Positions 22,514-34,831 of a DNA stretch of 64,000 nucleotides are shown here, one piece after another. The first letter of the stretch is position 1. Every line of letters begins with the position of its first letter. Origin of the DNA: Amaranthus tricolor. Taxonomy: Eukaryota; Streptophyta; Magnoliopsida; Caryophyllales; Amaranthaceae. The DNA lies in the NCBI RefSeq assembly GCF_026212465.1, contig NC_080053.1:8912815-8976814 (forward strand). Reading direction: 5' to 3'. The position numbers and the translations under genes were made by a program. The notes beneath the pieces are model-generated. The model was given only the letters and a program-made list of their open reading frames with translations, did no database searches and had not been told where the DNA came from.

Positions 22514-22633
22514 GGGTGCGATCATACCAGCACTAATGCACCGGATCCCATCAGAACTCCGCAGTTAAGCGTGCTTGGGCGAGAGTAGTACTAGGATGGG
22601 TGACCTCCTGGGAAGTCCTCGTGTTGCACCCCT
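22514..22633 (+). rRNA. 5S rRNA: 5S rRNA, copy 15
   Basis: 672 bp after copy 14; T-class. Confidence 0.97.
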
Positions 22634-23186
22634 TTTTCCCTCCTTTTTTTTTTTAATTTTTCTTATCTGTTTCCGCTGCACTTGAGCAGAAGGCATTTCA
22701 GTGGTTATCGTAGTATACTCCATGGAAGTAATTTTATTTATAAAAATATAACTCGCAACCGGGTCCCGACCTCGAATTTACGGGCACTCGAAAGATAGGA
22801 CCCGTCGAGGCGGGTCGATGCGCATACGAACGAATTGTCCGAAAGAGGCGTGCGTCGGTGCGTTCGTGTAAGCGGAAATTGCACCGGGTCTCGTCGGAAG
22901 TCCCCGCGGAAGCGCGCCCGGCATGGATGGCCTCTTGATTTCCAAGTGTTGCGCGGATTTCTCAAATATTTTGTCGCTTTTTTGTTGCGAGTTCACCTGG
23001 CTTTTAAAGCCGGCGGACTCTTTTGTGAATCGGACAATACCGGGAGGGTGAAAAACGGTATTTGGGAAGGAGAAGGCTCGAAATAGGGGTCTCGGCTGCG
23101 AATTTACGAGCTTTGGAATGCTCTGGTTTTTTTTTTTTTTTTTGGGCGGCATTGCGCATGTAAACAAATTGCTACGGTGAATGAAC

Positions 23187-23306
23187 GGGTGCGATCATAC
23201 CAGCACTAATGCACCGGATCCCATCAGAACTCCGCAGTTAAGCGTGCTTGGGCGAGAGTAGTACTAGGATGGGTGACCTCCTGGGAAGTCCTCGTGTTGC
23301 ACCCCT
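23187..23306 (+). rRNA. 5S rRNA: 5S rRNA, copy 16
   Basis: 673 bp after copy 15; T-class; private spacer C-to-T at 22891 (GGGTCTCGTC). Confidence 0.97.
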
Positions 23307-23857
23307 TTTTCCCTCCTTTTTTTTTTAATTTTTCTTATCTGTTTCCGCTGCACTTGAGCAGAAGGCATTTCAGTGGTTATCGTAGTATACTCCATGGAAG
23401 TAATTTTATTTATAAAAATATAACTCGCAACCGGGTCCCGACCTCGAATTTACGGGCACTCGAAAGATAGGACCCGTCGAGGCGGGTCGATGCGCATACG
23501 AACGAATTGTCCGAAAGAGGCGTGCGTCGGTGCGTTCGTGTAAGCGGAAATTGCACCGGGTCCCGTCGGAAGTCCCCGCGGAAGCGCGCCCGGCATGGAT
23601 GGCCTCTTGATTTCCAAGTGTTGCGCGGATCTCTCAAATATTTTGTCGCTTTTTTGTTGCGAGTTCACCTGGCTTTTAAAGCCGGCGGACTCTTTTGTGA
23701 ATCGGACAATACCGGGAGGGTGAAAAACGGTATTTGGGAAGGAGAAGGCTCGAAATAGGGGTCTCGGCTGCGAAATTACGAGCTTTGGAATGCTCTGGTT
23801 TTTTTTTTTTTTTTGGGCGGCATTGCGCATGTAAACAAATTGCTACGGTGAATGAAC

Positions 23858-23977
23858 GGGTGCGATCATACCAGCACTAATGCACCGGATCCCATCAGAA
23901 CTCCGCAGTTAAGCGTGCTTGGGCGAGAGTAGTACTAGGATGGGTGACCTCCTGGGAAGTCCTCGTGTTGCACCCCT
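23858..23977 (+). rRNA. 5S rRNA: 5S rRNA, copy 17
   Basis: 671 bp after copy 16; isolated C-class spacer; private CGAAATTACG at 23771. Confidence 0.97.
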
Positions 23978-24529
23978 TTTTCCCTCCTTTTTTTTTTTAA
24001 TTTTTCTTATCTGTTTCCGCTGCACTTGAGCAGAAGGCATTTCAGTGGTTATCGTAGTATACTCCATGGAAGTAATTTTATTTATAAAAATATAACTCGC
24101 AACCGGGTCCCGACCTCGAATTTACGGGCACTCGAAAGATAGGACCCGTCGAGGCGGGTCGATGCGCATACGAACGAATTGTCCGAAAGAGGCGTGCGTC
24201 GGTGCGTTCGTGTAAGCGGAAATTGCACCGGGTCCCGTCGGAAGTCCCCGCGGAAGCGCGCCCGGCATGGATGGCCTCTTGATTTCCAAGTGTTGCGCGG
24301 ATTTCTCAAATATTTTGTCGCTTTTTTGTTGCGAGTTCACCTGGCTTTTAAAGCCGGCGGACTCTTTTGTGAATCGGACAATACCGGGAGGGTGAAAAAC
24401 GGTATTTGGGAAGGAGAAGGCTCGAAATAGGGGTCTCGGCTGCGAATTTACGAGCTTTGGAATGCTCTGGTTTTTTTTTTTTTTTTGGGCGGCATTGCGC
24501 ATGTAAACAAATTGCTACGGTGAATGAAC

Positions 24530-24649
24530 GGGTGCGATCATACCAGCACTAATGCACCGGATCCCATCAGAACTCCGCAGTTAAGCGTGCTTGGGCGAGA
24601 GTAGTACTAGGATGGGTGACCTCCTGGGAAGTCCTCGTGTTGCACCCCT
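24530..24649 (+). rRNA. 5S rRNA: 5S rRNA, copy 18
   Basis: 672 bp after copy 17; T-class. Confidence 0.97.
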
Positions 24650-25201
24650 TTTTCCCTCCTTTTTTTTTTTAATTTTTCTTATCTGTTTCCGCTGCACTTG
24701 AGCAGAAGGCATTTCAGTGGTTATCGTAGTATACTCCATGGAAGTAATTTTATTTATAAAAATATAACTCGCAACCGGGTCCCGACCTCGAATTTACGGG
24801 CACTCGAAAGATAGGACCCGTCGAGGCGGGTCGATGCGCATACGAACGAATTGTCCGAAAGAGGCGTGCGTCGGTGCGTTCGTGTAAGCGGAAATTGCAC
24901 CGGGTCCCGTCGGAAGTCCCCACGGAAGCGCGCCCGGCATGGATGGCCTCTTGATTTCCAAGTGTTGCGCGGATTTCTCAAATATTTTGTCGCTTTTTTG
25001 TTGCGAGTTCACCTGGCTTTTAAAGCCGGCGGACTCTTTTGTGAATCGGACAATACCGGGAGGGTGAAAAACGGTATTTGGGAAGGAGAAGGCTCGAAAT
25101 AGGGGTCTCGGCTGCGAATTTACGAGCTTTGGAATGCTCTGGTTTTTTTTTTTTTTTTGGGCGGCATTGCGCATGTAAACAAATTGCTACGGTGAATGAA
25201 C

Positions 25202-25321
25202 GGGTGCGATCATACCAGCACTAATGCACCGGATCCCATCAGAACTCCGCAGTTAAGCGTGCTTGGGCGAGAGTAGTACTAGGATGGGTGACCTCCTGGG
25301 AAGTCCTCGTGTTGCACCCCT
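25202..25321 (+). rRNA. 5S rRNA: 5S rRNA, copy 19
   Basis: 672 bp after copy 18; T-class; spacer CCCCACGG (G-to-A at 24922). Confidence 0.97.
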
Positions 25322-25873
25322 TTTTCCCTCCTTTTTTTTTTAATTTTTCTTATCTGTTTCCGCTGCACTTGAGCAGAAGGCATTTCAGTGGTTATCGTAG
25401 TATACTCCATGGAAGTAATTTTATTTATAAAAATATAACTCGCAACCGGGTCCCGACCTCGAATTTACGGGCACTCGAAAGATAGGACCCGTCGAGGCGG
25501 GTCGATGCGCATACGAACGAATTGTCCGAAAGAGGCGTGCGTCGGTGCGTTCGTGTAAGCGGAAATTGCACCGGGTCCCGTCGGAAGTCCCCACGGAAGC
25601 GCGCCCGGCATGGATGGCCTCTTGATTTCCAAGTGTTGCGCGGATTTCTCAAATATTTTGTCGCTTTTTTGTTGCGAGTTCACCTGGCTTTTAAAGCCGG
25701 CGGACTCTTTTGTGAATCGGACAATACCGGGAGGGTGAAAAACGGTATTTGGGAAGGAGAAGGCTCGAAATAGGGGTCTCGGCTGCGAATTTACGAGCTT
25801 TGGAATGCTCTGGTTTTTTTTTTTTTTTTTGGGCGGCATTGCGCATGTAAACAAATTGCTACGGTGAATGAAC

Positions 25874-25993
25874 GGGTGCGATCATACCAGCACTAATGCA
25901 CCGGATCCCATCAGAACTCCGCAGTTAAGCGTGCTTGGGCGAGAGTAGTACTAGGATGGGTGACCTCCTGGGAAGTCCTCGTGTTGCACCCCT
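25874..25993 (+). rRNA. 5S rRNA: 5S rRNA, copy 20
   Basis: 672 bp after copy 19; T-class; shares the CCCCACGG change (25593) with the unit before. Confidence 0.97.
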
Positions 25994-26547
25994 TTTTCCC
26001 TCCTTTTTTTTTTAATTTTTCTTATCTGTTTCCGCTGCACTTGAGCAGAAGGCATTTCAGTGGTTATCGTAGTATACTCCATGGAAGTAATTTTATTTAT
26101 AAAAATATAACTCGCAACCGGGTCCCGACCTCGAATTTACGGGCACTCGAAAGATAGGACCCGTCGAGGCGGGTCGATGCGCATACGAACGAATTGTCCG
26201 AAAGAGGCGTGCGTCGGTGCGTTCGTGTAAGCGGAAATTGCACCGGGTCCCGTCGGAAGTCCCCGCGGAAGCGCGCCCGGCATGGATGGCCTCTTGATTT
26301 CCAAGTGTTGCGCGGATTTCTCAAATATTTTGTCGCTTTTTTGTTGCGAGTTCACCTGGCTTTTAAAGCCGGCGGACTCTTTTGTGAATCGGACAATACC
26401 GGGAGGGTGAAAAACGGTATTTGGGAAGGAGAAGGCTCGAAATAGGGGTCTCGGCTGCGAATTTACGAGCTTTGGAAAGCTCTGGTTTTTTTTTTTTTTT
26501 TTTTGGGCGGCATTGCGCATGTAAACAAATTGCTACGGTGAATGAAC

Positions 26548-26667
26548 GGGTGCGATCATACCAGCACTAATGCACCGGATCCCATCAGAACTCCGCAGTT
26601 AAGCGTGCTTGGGCGAGAGTAGTACTAGGATGGGTGACCTCCTGGGAAGTCCTCGTGTTGCACCCCT
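26548..26667 (+). rRNA. 5S rRNA: 5S rRNA, copy 21
   Basis: 674 bp after copy 20; T-class with GGAAAGCTC. Confidence 0.97.
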
Positions 26668-27219
26668 TTTTCCCTCCTTTTTTTTTTTAATTTTTCTTAT
26701 CTGTTTCCGCTGCACTTGAGCAGAAGGCATTTCAGTGGTTATCGTAGTATACTCCATGGAAGTAATTTTATTTATAAAAATATAACTCGCAACCGGGTCC
26801 CGACCTCGAATTTACGGGCACTCGAAAGATAGGACCCGTCGAGGCGGGTCGATGCGCATACGAACGAATTGTCCGAAAGAGGCGTGCGTCGGTGCGTTCG
26901 TGTAAGCGGAAATTGCACCGGGTCCCGTCGGAAGTCCCCGCGGAAGCGCGCCCGGCATGGATGGCCTCTTGATTTCCAAGTGTTGCGCGGATCTCTCAAA
27001 TATTTTGTCGCTTTTTTGTTGCGAGTTCACCTGGCTTTTAAAGCCGGCGGACTCTTTTGTGAATCGGACAATACCGGGAGGGTGAAAAACGGTATTTGGG
27101 AAGGAGAAGGCTCGAAATAGGGGTCTCGGCTGCGAATTTACGAGCTTTGGAATGCTCTGGTTTTTTTTTTTTTTTTGGGCGGCATTGCGCATGTAAACAA
27201 ATTGCTACGGTGAATGAAC

Positions 27220-27339
27220 GGGTGCGATCATACCAGCACTAATGCACCGGATCCCATCAGAACTCCGCAGTTAAGCGTGCTTGGGCGAGAGTAGTACTAG
27301 GATGGGTGACCTCCTGGGAAGTCCTCGTGTTGCACCCCT
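27220..27339 (+). rRNA. 5S rRNA: 5S rRNA, copy 22
   Basis: 672 bp after copy 21; C-class. Confidence 0.97.
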
Positions 27340-27895
27340 TTTTCCCTCCTTTTTTTTTTTAATTTTTCTTATCTGTTTCCGCTGCACTTGAGCAGAAGGC
27401 ATTTCAGTGGTTATCGTAGTATACTCCATGGAAGTAATTTTATTTATAAAAATATAACTCGCAACCGGGTCCCGACCTCGAATTTACGGGCACTCGAAAG
27501 ATAGGACCCGTCGAGGCGGGTCGATGCGCATACGAACGAATTGTCCGAAAGAGGCGTGCGTCGGTGCGTTCGTGTAAGCGGAAATTGCACCGGGTCCCGT
27601 CGGAAGTCCCCGCGGAAGCGCGCCCGGCATGGATGGCCTCTTGATTTCCAAGTGTTGCGCGGATTTCTCAAATATTTTGTCGCTTTTTTGTTGCGAGTTC
27701 ACCTGGCTTTTAAAGCCGGCGGACTCTTTTGTGAATCGGACAATACCGGGAGGGTGAAAAACGGTATTTGGGAAGGAGAAGGCTCGAAATAGGGGTCTCG
27801 GCTGCGAATTTACGAGCTTTGGAAAGCTCTGGTTTTTTTTTTTTTTTTTTTTGGGCGGCATTGCGCATGTAAACAAATTGCTACGGTGAATGAAC

Positions 27896-28015
27896 GGGTG
27901 CGATCATACCAGCACTAATGCACCGGATCCCATCAGAACTCCGCAGTTAAGCGTGCTTGGGCGAGAGTAGTACTAGGATGGGTGACCTCCTGGGAAGTCC
28001 TCGTGTTGCACCCCT
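27896..28015 (+). rRNA. 5S rRNA: 5S rRNA, copy 23
   Basis: 676 bp after copy 22; T-class with GGAAAGCTC, as copy 21. Confidence 0.97.
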
Positions 28016-28568
28016 TTTTCCCTCCTTTTTTTTTTTAATTTTTCTTATCTGTTTCCGCTGCACTTGAGCAGAAGGCATTTCAGTGGTTATCGTAGTATAC
28101 TCCATGGAAGTAATTTTATTTATAAAAATATAACTCGCAACCGGGTCCCGACCTCGAATTTACGGGCACTCGAAAGATAGGACCCGTCGAGGCGGGTCGA
28201 TGCGCATACGAACGAATTGTCCGAAAGAGGCGTGCGTCGGTGCGTTCGTGTAAGCGGAAATTGCACCGGGTCCCGTCGGAAGTCCCCGCGGAAGCGCGCC
28301 CGGCATGGATGGCCTCTTGATTTCCAAGTGTTGCGCGGATCTCTCAAATATTTTGTCGCTTTTTTGTTGCGAGTTCACCTGGCTTTTAAAGCCGGCGGAC
28401 TCTTTTGTGAATCGGACAATACCGGGAGGGTGAAAAACGGTATTTGGGAAGGAGAAGGCTCGAAATAGGGGTCTCGGCTGCGAATTTACGAGCTTTGGAA
28501 TGCTCTGGTTTTTTTTTTTTTTTTTGGGCGGCATTGCGCATGTAAACAAATTGCTACGGTGAATGAAC

Positions 28569-28687
28569 GGGTGGATCATACCAGCACTAATGCACCGGAT
28601 CCCATCAGAACTCCGCAGTTAAGCGTGCTTGGGCGAGAGTAGTACTAGGATGGGTGACCTCCTGGGAAGTCCTCGTGTTGCACCCCT
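28569..28687 (+). rRNA. 5S rRNA: 5S rRNA, copy 24, one-base deletion
   Basis: 673 bp after copy 23; C-class. The gene starts GGGTGGATC instead of GGGTGCGATC, so C6 is missing and the gene is 119 nt. The change is in helix I and leaves the A and C boxes intact. Confidence 0.95.
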
Positions 28688-29242
28688 TTTTCCCTCCTTT
28701 TTTTTTTTAATTTTTCTTATCTGTTTCCGCTGCACTTGAGCAGAAGGCATTTCAGTGGTTATCGTAGTATACTCCATGGAAGTAATTTTATTTATAAAAA
28801 TATAACTCGCAACCGGGTCCCGACCTCGAATTTACGGGCACTCGAAAGATAGGACCCGTCGAGGCGGGTCGATGCGCATACGAACGAATTGTCCGAAAGA
28901 GGCGTGCGTCGGTGCGTTCGTGTAAGCGGAAATTGCACCGGGTCCCGTCGGAAGTCCCCGCGGAAGCGCGCCCGGCATGGATGGCCTCTTGATTTCCAAG
29001 TGTTGCGCGGATTTCTCAAATATTTTGTCGCTTTTTTGTTGCGAGTTCACCTGGCTTTTAAAGCCGGCGGACTCTTTTGTGAATCGGACAATACCGGGAG
29101 GGTGAAAAACGGTATTTGGGAAGGAGAAGGCTCGAAATAGGGGTCTCGGCTGCGAATTTACGAGCTTTGGAAAGCTCTGGTTTTTTTTTTTTTTTTTTTG
29201 GGCGGCATTGCGCATGTAAACAAATTGCTACGGTGAATGAAC

Positions 29243-29362
29243 GGGTGCGATCATACCAGCACTAATGCACCGGATCCCATCAGAACTCCGCAGTTAAGCG
29301 TGCTTGGGCGAGAGTAGTACTAGGATGGGTGACCTCCTGGGAAGTCCTCGTGTTGCACCCCT
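29243..29362 (+). rRNA. 5S rRNA: 5S rRNA, copy 25
   Basis: 674 bp after copy 24; T-class with GGAAAGCTC. Confidence 0.97.
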
Positions 29363-29918
29363 TTTTCCCTCCTTTTTTTTTTTAATTTTTCTTATCTGTT
29401 TCCGCTGCACTTGAGCAGAAGGCATTTCAGTGGTTATCGTAGTATACTCCATGGAAGTAATTTTATTTATAAAAATATAACTCGCAACCGGGTCCCGACC
29501 TCGAATTTACGGGCACTCGAAAGATAGGACCCGTCGAGGCGGGTCGATGCGCATACGAACGAATTGTCCGAAAGAGGCGTGCGTCGGTGCGTTCGTGTAA
29601 GCGGAAATTGCACCGGGTCCCGTCGGAAGTCCCCGCGGAAGCGCGCCCGGCATGGATGGCCTCTTGATTTCCAAGTGTTGCGCGGATTTCTCAAATATTT
29701 TGTCGCTTTTTTGTTGCGAGTTCACCTGGCTTTTAAAGCCGGCGGACTCTTTTGTGAATCGGACAATACCGGGAGGGTGAAAAACGGTATTTGGGAAGGA
29801 GAAGGCTCGAAATAGGGGTCTCGGCTGCGAATTTACGAGCTTTGGAATGCTCTGGTTTTTTTTTTTTTTTTTTTTGGGCGGCATTGCGCATGTAAACAAA
29901 TTGCTACGGTGAATGAAC

Positions 29919-30038
29919 GGGTGCGATCATACCAGCACTAATGCACCGGATCCCATCAGAACTCCGCAGTTAAGCGTGCTTGGGCGAGAGTAGTACTAGG
30001 ATGGGTGACCTCCTGGGAAGTCCTCGTGTTGCACCCCT
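29919..30038 (+). rRNA. 5S rRNA: 5S rRNA, copy 26
   Basis: 676 bp after copy 25; T-class. Confidence 0.97.
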
Positions 30039-30304
30039 TTTTCCCTCCTTTTTTTTTTTAATTTTTCTTATCTGTTTCCGCTGCACTTGAGCAGAAGGCA
30101 TTTCAGTGGTTATCGTAGTATACTCCATGGAAGTAATTTTATTTATAAAAATATAACTCGCAACCGGGTCCCGACCTCGAATTTACGGGCACTCGAAAGA
30201 TAGGACCCGTCGAGGCGGGTCGATGCGCATACGAACGAATTGTCCGAAAGAGGCGTGCGTCGGTGCGTTCGTGTAAGCGGAAATTGCACCGGGTCCCGTC
30301 GGAA

Positions 30305-30348
30305 GTCCCCGCGGAAGCGCGCCCGGGTCCCCGCGGAAGCGCGCCCGG
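30305..30348 (+). repeat. 22-bp spacer duplication before copy 27
   Basis: Same 22-mer twice, T-class with GGAAAGCTC, like the one before copy 12. Confidence 0.97.
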
Positions 30349-30616
30349 CATGGATGGCCTCTTGATTTCCAAGTGTTGCGCGGATTTCTCAAATATTTTG
30401 TCGCTTTTTTGTTGCGAGTTCACCTGGCTTTTAAAGCCGGCGGACTCTTTTGTGAATCGGACAATACCGGGAGGGTGAAAAACGGTATTTGGGAAGGAGA
30501 AGGCTCGAAATAGGGGTCTCGGCTGCGAATTTACGAGCTTTGGAAAGCTCTGGTTTTTTTTTTTTTTTTTTTTGGGCGGCATTGCGCATGTAAACAAATT
30601 GCTACGGTGAATGAAC

Positions 30617-30736
30617 GGGTGCGATCATACCAGCACTAATGCACCGGATCCCATCAGAACTCCGCAGTTAAGCGTGCTTGGGCGAGAGTAGTACTAGGAT
30701 GGGTGACCTCCTGGGAAGTCCTCGTGTTGCACCCCT
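30617..30736 (+). rRNA. 5S rRNA: 5S rRNA, copy 27
   Basis: 698 bp after copy 26; T-class, 22-bp duplication, GGAAAGCTC. Confidence 0.97.
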
Positions 30737-31291
30737 TTTTCCCTCCTTTTTTTTTTAATTTTTCTTATCTGTTTCCGCTGCACTTGAGCAGAAGGCATTT
30801 CAGTGGTTATCGTAGTATACTCCATGGAAGTAATTTTATTTATAAAAATATAACTCGCAACCGGGTCCCGACCTCGAATTTACGGGCACTCGAAAGATAG
30901 GACCCGTCGAGGCGGGTCGATGCGCATACGAACGAATTGTCCGAAAGAGGCGTGCGTCGGTGCGTTCGTGTAAGCGGAAATTGCACCGGGTCCCGTCGGA
31001 AGTCCCCGCGGAAGCGCGCCCGGCATGGATGGCCTCTTGATTTCCAAGTGTTGCGCGGATTTCTCAAATATTTTGTCGCTTTTTTGTTGCGAGTTCACCT
31101 GGCTTTTAAAGCCGGCGGACTCTTTTGTGAATCGGACAATACCGGGAGGGTGAAAAACGGTATTTGGGAAGGAGAAGGCTCGAAATAGGGGTCTCGGCTG
31201 CGAATTTACGAGCTTTGGAATGCTCTGGTTTTTTTTTTTTTTTTTTTTGGGCGGCATTGCGCATGTAAACAAATTGCTACGGTGAATGAAC

Positions 31292-31411
31292 GGGTGCGAT
31301 CATACCAGCACTAATGCACCGGATCCCATCAGAACTCCGCAGTTAAGCGTGCTTGGGCGAGAGTAGTACTAGGATGGGTGACCTCCTGGGAAGTCCTCGT
31401 GTTGCACCCCT
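31292..31411 (+). rRNA. 5S rRNA: 5S rRNA, copy 28
   Basis: 675 bp after copy 27; T-class. Confidence 0.97.
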
Positions 31412-31677
31412 TTTTCCCTCCTTTTTTTTTTTAATTTTTCTTATCTGTTTCCGCTGCACTTGAGCAGAAGGCATTTCAGTGGTTATCGTAGTATACTCCA
31501 TGGAAGTAATTTTATTTATAAAAATATAACTCGCAACCGGGTCCCGACCTCGAATTTACGGGCACTCGAAAGATAGGACCCGTCGAGGCGGGTCGATGCG
31601 CATACGAACGAATTGTCCGAAAGAGGCGTGCGTCGGTGCGTTCGTGTAAGCGGAAATTGCACCGGGTCCCGTCGGAA

Positions 31678-31721
31678 GTCCCCGCGGAAGCGCGCCCGGG
31701 TCCCCGCGGAAGCGCGCCCGG
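31678..31721 (+). repeat. 22-bp spacer duplication before copy 29
   Basis: Same 22-mer twice, T-class with GGAAAGCTC, two units after the one before copy 27. Confidence 0.97.
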
Positions 31722-31990
31722 CATGGATGGCCTCTTGATTTCCAAGTGTTGCGCGGATTTCTCAAATATTTTGTCGCTTTTTTGTTGCGAGTTCACCTGG
31801 CTTTTAAAGCCGGCGGACTCTTTTGTGAATCGGACAATACCGGGAGGGTGAAAAACGGTATTTGGGAAGGAGAAGGCTCGAAATAGGGGTCTCGGCTGCG
31901 AATTTACGAGCTTTGGAAAGCTCTGGTTTTTTTTTTTTTTTTTTTTTGGGCGGCATTGCGCATGTAAACAAATTGCTACGGTGAATGAAC

Positions 31991-32110
31991 GGGTGCGATC
32001 ATACCAGCACTAATGCACCGGATCCCATCAGAACTCCGCAGTTAAGCGTGCTTGGGCGAGAGTAGTACTAGGATGGGTGACCTCCTGGGAAGTCCTCGTG
32101 TTGCACCCCT
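31991..32110 (+). rRNA. 5S rRNA: 5S rRNA, copy 29
   Basis: 699 bp after copy 28, the longest unit; T-class, 22-bp duplication, GGAAAGCTC. Confidence 0.97.
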
Positions 32111-32375
32111 TTTTCCCTCCTTTTTTTTTTAATTTTTCTTATCTGTTTCCGCTGCACTTGAGCAGAAGGCATTTCAGTGGTTATCGTAGTATACTCCATG
32201 GAAGTAATTTTATTTATAAAAATATAACTCGCAACCGGGTCCCGACCTCGAATTTACGGGCACTCGAAAGATAGGACCCGTCGAGGCGGGTCGATGCGCA
32301 TACGAACGAATTGTCCGAAAGAGGCGTGCGTCGGTGCGTTCGTGTAAGCGGAAATTGCACCGGGTCCCGTCGGAA

Positions 32376-32419
32376 GTCCCCGCGGAAGCGCGCCCGGGTC
32401 CCCGCGGAAGCGCGCCCGG
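32376..32419 (+). repeat. 22-bp spacer duplication before copy 30
   Basis: Same 22-mer twice, T-class with GGAAAGCTC, in the unit next to copy 29. The rightmost carrier; none occurs from copy 31 to copy 76. Confidence 0.97.
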
Positions 32420-32687
32420 CATGGATGGCCTCTTGATTTCCAAGTGTTGCGCGGATTTCTCAAATATTTTGTCGCTTTTTTGTTGCGAGTTCACCTGGCT
32501 TTTAAAGCCGGCGGACTCTTTTGTGAATCGGACAATACCGGGAGGGTGAAAAACGGTATTTGGGAAGGAGAAGGCTCGAAATAGGGGTCTCGGCTGCGAA
32601 TTTACGAGCTTTGGAAAGCTCTGGTTTTTTTTTTTTTTTTTTTTGGGCGGCATTGCGCATGTAAACAAATTGCTACGGTGAATGAAC

Positions 32688-32807
32688 GGGTGCGATCATA
32701 CCAGCACTAATGCACCGGATCCCATCAGAACTCCGCAGTTAAGCGTGCTTGGGCGAGAGTAGTACTAGGATGGGTGACCTCCTGGGAAGTCCTCGTGTTG
32801 CACCCCT
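32688..32807 (+). rRNA. 5S rRNA: 5S rRNA, copy 30
   Basis: 697 bp after copy 29; T-class, 22-bp duplication, GGAAAGCTC. Confidence 0.97.
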
Positions 32808-33361
32808 TTTTCCCTCCTTTTTTTTTTAATTTTTCTTATCTGTTTCCGCTGCACTTGAGCAGAAGGCATTTCAGTGGTTATCGTAGTATACTCCATGGAA
32901 GTAATTTTATTTATAAAAATATAACTCGCAACCGGGTCCCGACCTCGAATTTACGGGCACTCGAAAGATAGGACCCGTCGAGGCGGGTCGATGCGCATAC
33001 GAACGAATTGTCCGAAAGAGGCGTGCGTCGGTGCGTTCGTGTAAGCGGAAATTGCACCGGGTCCCGTCGGAAGTCCCCGCGGAAGCGCGCCCGGCATGGA
33101 TGGCCTCTTGATTTCCAAGTGTTGCGCGGATTTCTCAAATATTTTGTCGCTTTTTTGTTGCGAGTTCACCTGGCTTTTAAAGCCGGCGGACTCTTTTGTG
33201 AATCGGACAATACCGGGAGGGTGAAAAACGGTATTTGGGAAGGAGAAGGCTCGAAATAGGGGTCTCGGCTGCGAATTTACGAGCTTTGGAAAGCTCTGGT
33301 TTTTTTTTTTTTTTTTTTGGGCGGCATTGCGCATGTAAACAAATTGCTACGGTGAATGAAC

Positions 33362-33481
33362 GGGTGCGATCATACCAGCACTAATGCACCGGATCCCATC
33401 AGAACTCCGCAGTTAAGCGTGCTTGGGCGAGAGTAGTACTAGGATGGGTGACCTCCTGGGAAGTCCTCGTGTTGCACCCCT
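33362..33481 (+). rRNA. 5S rRNA: 5S rRNA, copy 31
   Basis: 674 bp after copy 30; T-class with GGAAAGCTC but no 22-bp duplication. Confidence 0.97.
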
Positions 33482-34036
33482 TTTTCCCTCCTTTTTTTTT
33501 TTAATTTTTCTTATCTGTTTCCGCTGCACTTGAGCAGAAGGCATTTCAGTGGTTATCGTAGTATACTCCATGGAAGTAATTTTATTTATAAAAATATAAC
33601 TCGCAACCGGGTCCCGACCTCGAATTTACGGGCACTCGAAAGATAGGACCCGTCGAGGCGGGTCGATGCGCATACGAACGAATTGTCCGAAAGAGGCGTG
33701 CGTCGGTGCGTTCGTGTAAGCGGAAATTGCACCGGGTCCCGTCGGAAGTCCCCGCGGAAGCGCGCCCGGCATGGATGGCCTCTTGATTTCCAAGTGTTGC
33801 GCGGATTTCTCAAATATTTTGTCGCTTTTTTGTTGCGAGTTCACCTGGCTTTTAAAGCCGGCGGACTCTTTTGTGAATCGGACAATACCGGGAGGGTGAA
33901 AAACGGTATTTGGGAAGGAGAAGGCTCGAAATAGGGGTCTCGGCTGCGAATTTACGAGCTTTGGAATGCTCTGGTTTTTTTTTTTTTTTTTTTGGGCGGC
34001 ATTGCGCATGTAAACAAATTGCTACGGTGAATGAAC

Positions 34037-34156
34037 GGGTGCGATCATACCAGCACTAATGCACCGGATCCCATCAGAACTCCGCAGTTAAGCGTGCTTG
34101 GGCGAGAGTAGTACTAGGATGGGTGACCTCCTGGGAAGTCCTCGTGTTGCACCCCT
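34037..34156 (+). rRNA. 5S rRNA: 5S rRNA, copy 32
   Basis: 675 bp after copy 31; T-class. Confidence 0.97.
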
Positions 34157-34711
34157 TTTTCCCTCCTTTTTTTTTTTAATTTTTCTTATCTGTTTCCGCT
34201 GCACTTGAGCAGAAGGCATTTCAGTGGTTATCGTAGTATACTCCATGGAAGTAATTTTATTTATAAAAATATAACTCGCAACCGGGTCCCGACCTCGAAT
34301 TTACGGGCACTCGAAAGATAGGACCCGTCGAGGCGGGTCGATGCGCATACGAACGAATTGTCCGAAAGAGGCGTGCGTCGGTGCGTTCGTGTAAGCGGAA
34401 ATTGCACCGGGTCCCGTCGGAAGTCCCCGCGGAAGCGCGCCCGGCATGGATGGCCTCTTGATTTCCAAGTGTTGCGCGGATTTCTCAAATATTTTGTCGC
34501 TTTTTTGTTGCGAGTTCACCTGGCTTTTAAAGCCGGCGGACTCTTTTGTGAATCGGACAATACCGGGAGGGTGAAAAACGGTATTTGGGAAGGAGAAGGC
34601 TCGAAATAGGGGTCTCGGCTGCGAATTTACGAGCTTTGGAATGCTCTGGTTTTTTTTTTTTTTTTTTTGGGCGGCATTGCGCATGTAAACAAATTGCTAC
34701 GGTGAATGAAC

Positions 34712-34831
34712 GGGTGCGATCATACCAGCACTAATGCACCGGATCCCATCAGAACTCCGCAGTTAAGCGTGCTTGGGCGAGAGTAGTACTAGGATGGGTG
34801 ACCTCCTGGGAAGTCCTCGTGTTGCACCCCT
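34712..34831 (+). rRNA. 5S rRNA: 5S rRNA, copy 33
   Basis: 675 bp after copy 32; T-class. Confidence 0.97.
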
